Origin: Bailinhaonella thermotolerans
Lineage (GTDB): Bacteria; Actinomycetota; Actinomycetes; Streptosporangiales; Streptosporangiaceae
DNA: 64,000 nt
Reading direction: 5' to 3'
NCBI RefSeq assembly: GCF_003594875.1
Contig: NZ_QZEY01000011.1
Span: 62,001-126,000, forward strand
The notes beneath the pieces are model-generated. The model ran no database searches. It was not told the DNA's origin and was given only the letters and a program-made list of their open reading frames with translations. Positions within the stretch are counted from its first letter, which is position 1. Each line of letters starts with the position of its first letter. Shown here piece by piece: positions 57,311 to 64,000 of this stretch. The position numbers were made by a program, and so were the translations under genes.

Positions 57311-58651
57311 ATGAGCGCACCCTTGGAAGCCCTCCGCCGCGACTTCGGCGGCGACGTCATCGAGCCGGGCCACCCCGCCTACGCCTCGGCCGCCGGCACG
57401 ATCCTGGCCACCGGGAGCCCCGCCTACGTCCTGCGCCCCACCAGCGTCGAGGACGTCCGGGCGGCGGTCTCCTTCGCCGCCGCCACCGGCCTCGCGTTGT
57501 CCGTGCGCGGCGGCGGGCACTCCTTCGCCGGATTCGCCACCAACGACGGCGGCGTCGTCATCGACCTCGGCGCGCTGGCGCACGTGGAGATCATCGACGA
57601 GGCGCGGCACCGCGTGCGGATCGGCGGCGGCGCCACCTGGGGCCAGGTCGCGGCCGCGCTGGCCCCGCACGGCCTGGCCATCTCCTCCGGCGACACCAAG
57701 GACGTCGGCGTCGGCGGCCTGACCCTGTCCGGCGGCATCGGCTGGAAGGTCAGGAAGCACGGCCTGGCCCTGGACAACCTGGCCGCCGCCGAGGTGGTCA
57801 CCGCCGCCGGGCAGGTCGTGCGCGCGAGCGCGGAGGAACACCCCGGACTGTTCTGGGCACTCCGCGGCGGCGGCGGCAACCTCGGCATCGTGACCGCCTT
57901 CGAGTTCACCGCCCACCCCACGACGGACGTCCACTTCGGCAAGATCGTCTTCCCCGCCGCGGAGCTGCCCGCCGTGCTCACCGGCTGGGCCGACCACCTG
58001 CGCGCCGCCCCCGCGGAGCTGACCTCCATCGCCAACTTCGCCCACCCCTTCGCCGGCGGGCCCGACGCCCCGGTCGAGATCCAGGTCGCCTTCGACGGCG
58101 ACGACCCCGCGGCCGCCGCCCGCGCCCTGGACCCGATCCGGCGCCTCGGCACCGTGATCGCCGACGACGTCGCGCTCACGCCGTACGCCGGCACGCTCGT
58201 GGACGCCCTGACCCCGCCGCCCGGCATCCGGCTCCTCACCCGCAACGCGTTCGTCACCCCCGAGTCGGCGGCCGGGGCCCTGCGCGTCCTGGCCGAGGCC
58301 GCGGCGTCGGAGGGCACCCCGTTCATCTCCGTCCGCGCCCTCGGCGGAGCCCTCTCCCGCGTCCCCGCCGACGCCACCGCCTTCGCCCACCGCCGCGCCG
58401 AGTTCATGATCGTGACCACCACCATCGGCCCCGAGCCGGCCCTCCAGGCCGCCCGCCCGGCCCTGGACGCGCTCTGGGAACGGCTCGCCCCCCACACCGA
58501 CGGCGCCTACGCCAACTTCCTCGCCTCGGCCACCGAGGAGGACGTCGCCGCCGTCTACCCCGCCGAGACCCGCAAGCGCCTGGCCGAGATCAAGCGCGAG
58601 CACGACCCCCGCAACCTGTTCGCCGCCAACCACAACATCCCCCCGCACTAG
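57311..58651 (+). CDS. BBE-type FAD-linked oxidoreductase
   Basis: A 446-residue berberine-bridge-type flavoprotein. The FAD PP-loop domain contains LSVRGGGHSFAGFATNDGGVVIDL (His for covalent FAD) and HGLAISSGDTKDVGVGGLTLSGGIGW. The C-terminal BBE motif is AYANFLASATEEDVAAVYP followed by KREHDPRNLFAANHNI. The usual Cys for a second FAD bond is not seen in the SGDTK loop, so it may bind by His only. It oxidises an alcohol or sugar. It is the likely ECF41 target, as in many actinomycetes. The stop overlaps the response regulator stop in CTAG. Confidence 0.9.
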   Translation: MSAPLEALRRDFGGDVIEPGHPAYASAAGTILATGSPAYVLRPTSVEDVRAAVSFAAATGLALSVRGGGHSFAGFATNDGGVVIDLGALAHVEIIDEARHRVRIGGGATWGQVAAALAPHGLAISSGDTKDVGVGGLTLSGGIGWKVRKHGLALDNLAAAEVVTAAGQVVRASAEEHPGLFWALRGGGGNLGIVTAFEFTAHPTTDVHFGKIVFPAAELPAVLTGWADHLRAAPAELTSIANFAHPFAGGPDAPVEIQVAFDGDDPAAAARALDPIRRLGTVIADDVALTPYAGTLVDALTPPPGIRLLTRNAFVTPESAAGALRVLAEAAASEGTPFISVRALGGALSRVPADATAFAHRRAEFMIVTTTIGPEPALQAARPALDALWERLAPHTDGAYANFLASATEEDVAAVYPAETRKRLAEIKREHDPRNLFAANHNIPPH

Positions 58652-59334
58652 CCGTACGGCAGGCCGGGCGGCGCGCCGGAGACCGCCCCGCCCGGCCGCC
58701 CCGAAGACTCCGCGTCGCGCAGCAGCAGCGCCGCCTGCACCCGGTTCGCGCAGTTCAGCTTGGCGAGGACGCGGCTGACGTACGTCTTGACGCTCGCCTC
58801 GGTCATGTGCACGCGCCGCGCGACCTGCGCGTTGGACAACCCCTCGGCCACCAGCGCGAGGACGTCGGCCTCCCGCGCGGTGAGGGCGGCCAGCCGCCGC
58901 GCGGCGTCGCGCCCCCGCTCGTGGACGCCCGGCGCCGCCAGGTCCAGCACCTGGCGGGCCACCGCCGGCGACAGGTACGCCTGCCCGGCGTGGGCGGCCC
59001 GCACGGCGCGGATCAGCTCGTCGGGCGTACAGGTCTTCAGCACGAACCCGGACACGCCCTGCCGCACCGCCCGCCGCACGTTGTCCTCCTCGCCGAACGC
59101 GGTGAGCAGGACGACGCGCGTCCCGGCCAGCTCCGCGGCGGCCGCCAGGCCGTCCAGCACCGGCATCGCGATGTCCAGGAGCGCGACGTCGACCCCGTGC
59201 CGCCGCGCCGCGCGCACCGCCTCACGCCCGTCCCGCGCCGTGGCCACCACCTCGATGTCCCCGGCCGAGGCCAGGACGGTCCGGATGCCCGCGGCGATGA
59301 GGGGCTCGTCGTCGGCGACCAGCGTCCTGATCAC
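58648..59334 (-). CDS. NarL/LuxR response regulator
   Basis: A 228-residue regulator: receiver with acidic pair ADDE, phospho-Asp in VALLDIAMPV and Lys in FVLKTCTP; LuxR HTH with LTAREADVLALVAEGLSNAQVARRVHMTEASVKTYVSRVLAKL. A Gly/Pro tail follows. Its GTG overlaps the kinase stop (GTGA). The 3' end shares CTAG with the convergent oxidoreductase. Confidence 0.92.
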   Translation of the reverse strand: MIRTLVADDEPLIAAGIRTVLASAGDIEVVATARDGREAVRAARRHGVDVALLDIAMPVLDGLAAAAELAGTRVVLLTAFGEEDNVRRAVRQGVSGFVLKTCTPDELIRAVRAAHAGQAYLSPAVARQVLDLAAPGVHERGRDAARRLAALTAREADVLALVAEGLSNAQVARRVHMTEASVKTYVSRVLAKLNCANRVQAALLLRDAESSGRPGGAVSGAPPGLPYG

Positions 59335-60398
59335 GAGGCGGCCCCCGCGAACGCCGGCGCCAGGGGGAGCATCGCGACGACCCGGAACTCCCGCGGCCCC
59401 CGGTGCACGCGCAGCAACCCGCCCGCGCCGGCGACGCGCTCGGCCAGCCCGCGCAGGCCGCTGCCGCCACCCTCGGGCGCGGGGGCCCGGCGGGGCAGCG
59501 GATTGGCGACCGAGATCAGCAGGGCGTCGGGCTGCCAGTCGAGCGACACGGTGACCGGCGTGCCGGACGCGTGCTTGACCGCGTTGGTCAGCCCCTCCTG
59601 GACGACCCGGTAGGCGGCGCGGGACACCCCCCGGTCGATGAGCGGCACGGCCTCGCCGGACGTCTCGACCGTCACCCTCGCGCCCGCCGCCCGCGACCGC
59701 TCGACCAGGTCGCCCACGTCGTCCAGATCCGGGGCGTCGTGGTCGCGGAGCGCGCCGACCACCTCGTGGAGCTCGGCGGCGGCGGCGCGGGCGGCCTCGG
59801 CCAGACCGTCCACCGCCCTCCGCTGCTCGCCGGGCAGCGGCGCCACCTGGAGCGCGGCCGCCTGCACGGACACCAGGCTGAGCAGGTGGCCGAGCGAGTC
59901 GTGCATGTCGCGGGCGATGCGCAGCCGCTCCCGCAGCCGCTCCCGCTCGGCGACCAGGGCCCTCTCCCGGCGCATGTGCTCGCGCTGCCGGGCCACGTAC
60001 CGCCCGGCGAGCAGCGGCAGCGCGGTCAGCACGACCACCCGGGCCAGCCTGACCCGCGGGTCCTCCACCCCGGAGGACCGTTCCATGGCCAGCAGCAGGA
60101 AGCCCGCGTACGCCCCCAGCACCCCCGCCGCCGCCACCGCCTCCCCGCGCGCCGGGATCCGGCGCCCGGCCTGGAAGCCGGTGAAGACCAGCAGGGCCAG
60201 CGAACCGCCGGTGAACAGCGCCAGCCCCACCGCCGCGAGGAACGCCGCGAACGGCAGGCGCCTCATCGCCGCCATGACGAGCGCCACCGCCACGGCGTAC
60301 GTGACCGCCGCCCACCCCCGCGACCCGTCCAACCACGACAGCGCCGTGTCCGCGACCATGACCGCGACGATGACGGCATACCTGGACATAAGCCTCAC
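59331..60398 (-). CDS. Sensor histidine kinase
   Basis: A 355-residue kinase. About five membrane helices in the first 150 residues, a coiled stretch with RERALVAERERLRERLRIARDMHDSLGHLLSLVSVQAAAL (HisKA_3, phospho-His in DMHDSLGH), then HATPase (YRVVQEGLTNAVKHA and GGGSGLRGLAERV). GTG 60398 or ATG 60389 start. It is coupled to the response regulator and isolated from transporters, so the regulon is not evident. Confidence 0.92.
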   Translation of the reverse strand: MRLMSRYAVIVAVMVADTALSWLDGSRGWAAVTYAVAVALVMAAMRRLPFAAFLAAVGLALFTGGSLALLVFTGFQAGRRIPARGEAVAAAGVLGAYAGFLLLAMERSSGVEDPRVRLARVVVLTALPLLAGRYVARQREHMRRERALVAERERLRERLRIARDMHDSLGHLLSLVSVQAAALQVAPLPGEQRRAVDGLAEAARAAAAELHEVVGALRDHDAPDLDDVGDLVERSRAAGARVTVETSGEAVPLIDRGVSRAAYRVVQEGLTNAVKHASGTPVTVSLDWQPDALLISVANPLPRRAPAPEGGGSGLRGLAERVAGAGGLLRVHRGPREFRVVAMLPLAPAFAGAAS

Positions 60399-60502
60399 CC
60401 TACTGAGCGCACCCCACCCCGCTCACAGTCCACTTTGGTGAACAACCACCGGCGACCTTCGCGGACAGACGCCGCCCACCCCCGCCCCCTACCGTCCCAT
60501 CC

Positions 60503-61882
60503 ATGATCAAGACGCTCCTGGGGCTGACCCTCCTCACCACGCCCCTCACCACGCCCCTCACCGCCCCACCGCCACAACCGCCCCCGCGATGGAGCCCCTG
60601 CCCCATCGCCGCCGCCCCCGAACTCCAGTGCGCGGACCTGCCCGTCCCCCTGGCCGCCGGCGGCGACCGGAAGATCACCCTGAAGGTCGCCCGCCTGCCC
60701 GCCACCGGCGCGCGGAAGGGATCCGTCCTCGTCAACTTCGGCGGCCCCCAGGGACACCAGATCGCCTCACTGGCCTCCCGCACCCGGATCTTCGACCGCA
60801 TCCGGACCTCCCTGGACGTCGTCACCTGGGACCCGCGCGGCTACCCCGGGCTCAGCGACGCGGTGCTGCGATGCGACTGGGGCTTCGTGCGAACCCCGCC
60901 CTTCCCGGACGGCCAGGCCGCCCTCGACCGCCTCGCAGCCGGCAACAGGGCCAGGGCCGACCGCTGCCGCGCCACCGACCCCGAGCTCTTCGACCACATG
61001 GACTCGGCCTCCGACGCCCGCGACGCCGACGCCATCCGCGCCGCGCTCGGCGATGAGAGGATGAACTTCCTGGGCCTGTCGTACGGTGGGACGATCGCCC
61101 AGTCCTACGCCCGCCTGTTCCCCCACCGCGTGCGCACGATGTACATCGACGGAACCAGGAACCACAGCCTCCGCGACTGGGAACGCGAGCTCGACGCCGT
61201 GGCCCGCGAGACCGAGCGCTTCATGGACCGCTTCTTCGCCTGGGCCCCCGCCGGGACCGGGAAGCGCTGGCGGGCCCTGATCGCCGCCGCCGACCGCGAG
61301 CCGATCCCCGCCCCGGCGGCCGGCGCCCGCTTCGACGGCACGCAGTTGCGAGCGATCGCGTTCCTCAAACTCCGGCCGGGCCCCGCCGCGTGGGGCGAGT
61401 TCCTGGCGGCGATCTCGGCCGCCGAGGCCGGCGACGCCTCGGCCTTCGCGGTGTCCGCCCGCCAGCCGTACCCCGGCGCCCCCGGCGGCGGCTACAAGGA
61501 GTGCCTGGACTTCCCCCGCCCCCACGACCAGCGGCGCCTGGCCCGCACGACCAGGCGGCTGCGCGCCATCGCCCCCAACACCGGCGCCTCCTTCGCCCTC
61601 GCCTGGCACCTTCCGCTCACCTGCGCCGGCTGGCCGGTCCCGGTGACCAACCCGCCCGCGCCGATGCCCCGCACCCTGCCGCCGCTGCTGGGCGCCGGCA
61701 CCTGGCAGGACTACGAGTCCACCCGCCGGGTCGCCGAGCAGATCCCCGGCAGCCGCACGATCCGGCACGACGGCCCCGGCCACAACCTCTTCGGCGCCAT
61801 GGCGAATCCCTGCGTCATCGCCCACGTCAGCGCCTACGTCACCGAACGCCGCCTCCCGCCCCGGGGGACCACGTGCCCATGA
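60503..61882 (+). CDS. Secreted TAP-type alpha/beta hydrolase
   Basis: A 459-residue exported hydrolase of the tripeptidyl-aminopeptidase family. A short hydrophobic N-terminus (MIKTLLGLTLLTTPLTTPLTAPPPQPPPRW) is a probable signal. The nucleophile is in LGLSYGGTIAQSYARL, the oxyanion region in VLVNFGGPQGHQIAS, the acid near GTWQDYEST, and the His in GPGHNLFGAM. The C-terminal TAP-like domain is present. ATG of a metallopeptidase overlaps its stop (ATGA), so the two are coupled and probably act on the same extracellular peptides. Confidence 0.82.
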   Translation: MIKTLLGLTLLTTPLTTPLTAPPPQPPPRWSPCPIAAAPELQCADLPVPLAAGGDRKITLKVARLPATGARKGSVLVNFGGPQGHQIASLASRTRIFDRIRTSLDVVTWDPRGYPGLSDAVLRCDWGFVRTPPFPDGQAALDRLAAGNRARADRCRATDPELFDHMDSASDARDADAIRAALGDERMNFLGLSYGGTIAQSYARLFPHRVRTMYIDGTRNHSLRDWERELDAVARETERFMDRFFAWAPAGTGKRWRALIAAADREPIPAPAAGARFDGTQLRAIAFLKLRPGPAAWGEFLAAISAAEAGDASAFAVSARQPYPGAPGGGYKECLDFPRPHDQRRLARTTRRLRAIAPNTGASFALAWHLPLTCAGWPVPVTNPPAPMPRTLPPLLGAGTWQDYESTRRVAEQIPGSRTIRHDGPGHNLFGAMANPCVIAHVSAYVTERRLPPRGTTCP

Positions 61883-62586
61883 GCCGGCGCGCAAGACGCC
61901 GCTGGATCGCGGGCGCGGCCGCCGCCGCGCTCCTCCTCGCCCTCGTGGCGGGCGCGGCGATCGCCTTCCCGTCCGTCGCGGCGGCCGCCTGCCCCGGCTG
62001 TTACGGCCTGGAACGGCTCCGGCCCGGCGTGTACGCCGAGCCCGGCCTGCCGCCGTACCAGCGAAGACGGGTGCCCGAGGTCGTCGAGCGGGCGAACCGG
62101 CGGGTGCGCGACTTCTTCGGCGGGCGCAAGAGCTCCCCCGACGTCCTCGTGTGCCTGTCGGAGGACTGCTACCGCCGGATCGGCGGCGGCCGCGAACGCG
62201 GCGTCGCCGTCCTCAACCGGTCGGTGATGCTGTCCCCGCGCGGCGTCGATCCCGTGATCGCCTCACACGAGCTGACCCACGTGGAACTCCACGCCCGTCT
62301 CGGCGGCGCGGACGTCCCGCAGTGGTTCGACGAGGGCCTGGCCGTCCTGGTCAGCGGGGACCCCCGCTACCTCTCCCCCGCCGGCGGCCGCTGCCCGCCC
62401 GGCTCCGGCCGGCCCCTGCCGGCCACGCTCGGGGACTGGCTGCGCGTGGCGTCGGCCGACCCCCGGCTGTACGGCGAGGCCGCCTGCCGGGTGAGCCGCT
62501 GGGCGGAGGCCAACGGCGGGGAGCGGGCCGTGCGGGACCTTGTCGCGCGCCTGTCCGAGGGTGGGCCTCTTCCAGATATGTCTTGA
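61879..62586 (+). CDS. Membrane-anchored or secreted zinc metallopeptidase (gluzincin type)
   Basis: A 235-residue protein with an N-terminal hydrophobic helix (about 10-38) that anchors or signals. The zinc site is HELTHVELH (HExxH) followed by the Glu in WFDEGLAVLVSG, the pattern of peptidase MA. Cys pairs flank the catalytic region. ATG overlaps the TAP-type hydrolase stop. It probably cleaves peptides outside the cell. Downstream is an AT-rich gap. Confidence 0.8.
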   Translation: MSRRARRRWIAGAAAAALLLALVAGAAIAFPSVAAAACPGCYGLERLRPGVYAEPGLPPYQRRRVPEVVERANRRVRDFFGGRKSSPDVLVCLSEDCYRRIGGGRERGVAVLNRSVMLSPRGVDPVIASHELTHVELHARLGGADVPQWFDEGLAVLVSGDPRYLSPAGGRCPPGSGRPLPATLGDWLRVASADPRLYGEAACRVSRWAEANGGERAVRDLVARLSEGGPLPDMS

Positions 62587-62696
62587 GTCTTCCGATTAAA
62601 AAGATGTTCTAATTGAGGCCCTTTACTTTGTAGATCACCATATTTCCCGAAAAGACCGACATGGGCTTGTCGGGGTTTCCTCCCTAGCGTGGAGGC
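62587..62696. other. AT-rich intergenic gap
   Basis: Bases 62587-62660 are far AT-richer than the rest of the window (GATTAAAAAG, CTTTACTTTGTAG). CTTTACTTTGTAGATC at 62621-62636 has a 9-base core that is the reverse complement of the core in CTTTACAAAGTAGATC at 48530-48545. No gene is visible. It could hold promoter or relic sequence. Confidence 0.5.
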
Positions 62697-62999
62697 ATGC
62701 TTCTCAGCGTCCACGCGCTCGTGCCGCGTGTCGAGCGGCAGCATCGGCTGATCGAGGAACTCCGCGCCACCGCCCCCCGCCTCCTGAGCGCCGCCTCGCT
62801 GGCCGAACGGCTCGGCGTCAGCGTCCGCACCGTCGAGCGCGACCTCGGCGACCTGCAGGAGGCGGGCGTGCCGGTGATCACGCGGCGGGGTCCCGGCGGC
62901 GGCCACACGATCGACGCCCGCCCGGAGCCGCCGCCGCTGCGCCTCTCCCCCGGCGAGGCGGCCGCCCTGGACGCCCTCCGCGAGGGAGGCGCGCCGTGA
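62697..62999 (+). CDS. Short DeoR/HTH_11 protein, probably a truncated regulator
   Basis: A 100-residue protein with the N-terminal HTH_11 of WYL-type regulators (about 18-60: LIEELRATAPRLLSAASLAERLGVSVRTVERDLGDLQEAGVPVITRRGPGGGHTI) but no WYL domain; it ends after RLSPGEAAALDALREGG. It overlaps the next gene (GTGA). It may be a functional mini-regulator or the remnant of a longer one. The adjacent ATPase fragment is broken, which favours a decayed operon. Confidence 0.65.
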   Translation: MLLSVHALVPRVERQHRLIEELRATAPRLLSAASLAERLGVSVRTVERDLGDLQEAGVPVITRRGPGGGHTIDARPEPPPLRLSPGEAAALDALREGGAP

Positions 63000-63310
63000 T
63001 CGTCGTCGAGGGGCTCCGCAAGGCGTACGGCAGGGCCGTGGCGCTCGACGGGCTCGACCTGGAGGCGGCCGGGGGGACCGTCACGGGGCTGCTCGGGCCC
63101 AACGGCGCGGGCAAGACCACGCTGATCCGCTGCGCCGCGCCTCGCGCTGAGCGGCGCGACGGACCGGGGCCGGCCCGCCTTGACAGGCGATCACCGGCGG
63201 GCTTCAATGTCCGGGCGTGCCACGTGGCGCCGGCCAGAGAGCAGTGGGCCGGCCGGCGACCGGGTGAGCACGCGGACCCTAAGGAGCCAGCCATGATCGG
63301 TCTCGCCTGA
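62996..63310 (+). pseudogene. Truncated ABC ATPase fragment
   Basis: The first ~46 codons (to about 63133) encode a normal ABC ATPase N-terminus (LRKAYGRAVALDGLDLEA, then GPNGAGKTTLIRC). The rest of the frame (AAPRAERRDGPG onward) is unrelated, and no Q-loop, signature or Walker B follows. A deletion has removed the rest of the gene and probably a permease. The frame ends at 63310. Confidence 0.75.
63180..63208 (+). promoter_or_regulatory. Promoter-like hexamers downstream of the broken ABC gene
   Basis: TTGACA (63180-63185), 17 bases, TTCAAT (63203-63208) form a near-consensus promoter inside the decayed region. Downstream, AAGGAG precedes ATG 63293 of a five-codon frame (MIGLA). Confidence 0.55.
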
Positions 63311-63517
63311 TCCTCGCCTGAGCCCGCCGCGCCTTCCGCGCCGCCCGTCGCTCACCGCTCACCGTCACGCGGCTCCCCCGTCCTGCGGGACTCCCGTCCG
63401 GCCCCGGCGCCCCGCCGTACCCCGCGACGCCGTCCACCACGCGCCGTCCGTCGCGCCGCGGCCCGCGCCGCGCGTGCCGTACCGCCGTGCACCGCCGTAC
63501 GCCAGGGAGCCGCGGCC
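63311..63517. other. Intergenic gap between ABC remnant and F420-type gene
   Basis: About 200 bases without a recognisable gene. It contains several GCCGTAC-type fragments (63415, 63478, 63496) and GCCGTGCACCGCCG repeats, but no clear hairpin. Confidence 0.55.
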
Positions 63518-64000
63518 ATGTCATCGCCGCCACACGCCTTGGAGTTTCGAAACCGCATGTCCTTCAACCAGTCCGTCATCGAGGAGTTCCGCGCCAACGC
63601 CGGCCGGGTCGGGGGCCCCTTCGAGGGGGGTGACCTGCTGCTGCTGACCACCACCGGGGCCCGCTCGGGCCGGCCGCACACCGTCCCCCTGGGGTACGTC
63701 CGCGACGGCGGCCGCCTGCTGGTCGTCGGGTCCGCCGGGGGTTCCCCGCGCCACCCCGCCTGGTACCACAACCTGCTCGCCGCTCCCTCCGTCCACGTCG
63801 AGGTGCCCGGCGACGCGGGGATCGAGGAGTTCGACACGGTCGCCGTGCCCGCCGAGGGGGAGCTGCGCGAGCGGCTGTTCGCGCGGGTCGTGGCCGCCGC
63901 GCCGGGGTACGCCGACTACCAGGCCAAGGTCGATCGGCCGCTGCCGGTGGTCGTCCTGGAACGGCCCGGGCCCGTCGAGGTCCCGGAGGGGTTCACCGGC
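63518..64000 (+). CDS. DDN-family nitroreductase-like F420-dependent protein (5' end only)
   Basis: The frame is open from ATG 63518 to the window edge (161 codons). It matches the deazaflavin (F420)-dependent nitroreductase/DUF385 family: RANAGRVGGPFEGGDLLLLTTTGARSGRPHTVPLGYVRDGGRLLVVGSAGGSPRHPAWYHNLLAAPSVHVEV. A start at ATG 63557 is possible, but AGGGAGCCGCGGCC supports 63518. It may reduce nitroaromatics or quinones with F420H2. The 3' end lies outside the window. Confidence 0.88.
   Translation, partial: MSSPPHALEFRNRMSFNQSVIEEFRANAGRVGGPFEGGDLLLLTTTGARSGRPHTVPLGYVRDGGRLLVVGSAGGSPRHPAWYHNLLAAPSVHVEVPGDAGIEEFDTVAVPAEGELRERLFARVVAAAPGYADYQAKVDRPLPVVVLERPGPVEVPEGFTG

Noticed and set aside
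1-64000. rRNA, tRNA, insertion sequences and CRISPR arrays
   Set aside because: No cloverleaf-like, rRNA-like, transposase or regular spacer-repeat pattern was found on either strand.

Overview
The window is about 75% GC with dense, mostly non-overlapping genes, GTG/ATG starts and GC-rich third positions. Together with a class II HelD-type RNA polymerase ATPase, an ECF41 (SigJ-type) sigma factor, streptogrisin-like S1 protease, paired CrcB proteins, menaquinone-type isochorismate synthase and an RHH-DUF4097-ABC cluster, this points to a chromosomal segment of an actinomycete, most likely Streptosporangiales (Actinomadura/Nonomuraea-like). The genus is inference. There are no rRNA, tRNA, IS or CRISPR features, and the tyrosine recombinase at 38.4-39.5 kb has no visible att sites, so I read the window as ordinary chromosome with accessory genes.

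Layout. 0-10.9 kb: a wHTH gene end, a membrane protein, a PAP2 phosphatase, a WYL regulator, an AlkZ-like wHTH protein, a GlxA/AraC regulator divergent from a quinone oxidoreductase, an OmpA-domain lipoprotein, and an MFS exporter divergent from its LysR regulator. 10.9-17.1 kb: an SLC13 transporter, a membrane protein/lipoprotein pair, a MarR regulator divergent from proline iminopeptidase, and a membrane protein coupled to a small wHTH regulator. 17.3-29.8 kb is a run of regulator-plus-target cassettes (two TetR, a drug-type ABC exporter, ArsR-SRPBCC, MarR-hydrolase, Lrp-permease, TetR-MFS, Nudix, TetR-MFS), most with a palindromic operator visible in the sequence. 29.9-38.3 kb: a beta-lactamase-fold hydrolase, a propeller-like protein, HelD/HelR, and a two-component system followed by an ABC exporter.

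38.3-48.6 kb: tyrosine recombinase; RHH protein, DUF4097 protein and an ABC ATPase with degenerate signature and no permease; DinB-like protein; an IMPase relative lacking two metal-ligand positions; paired fluoride channels; a DUF2867 protein; secreted SGNH hydrolase; isochorismate synthase; and a spermidine-synthase-like protein. 48.6-64 kb: a predicted pore-forming toxin (beta/gamma-crystallin, aerolysin-type pore module, six-bladed tectonin-like propeller) divergent from a cytochrome P450; DUF3817 protein; membrane-anchored propeller protein; S1 protease; ECF41 sigma factor divergent from a BBE-type flavin oxidoreductase, both with matching ECF41 promoters; a two-component system; a secreted TAP-type hydrolase coupled to a metallopeptidase; a broken HTH-ABC remnant; and the start of an F420-type (DDN-family) protein.

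The most unusual item is the three-domain toxin at 48852-51038. Other noteworthy signals are the matched ECF41 promoter pair, twin operators at 16.2, 22.4 and 28.5 kb, the operator over the start codon at 39.76 kb, and a recurring palindrome GCCGTACGGC concentrated at gene ends.
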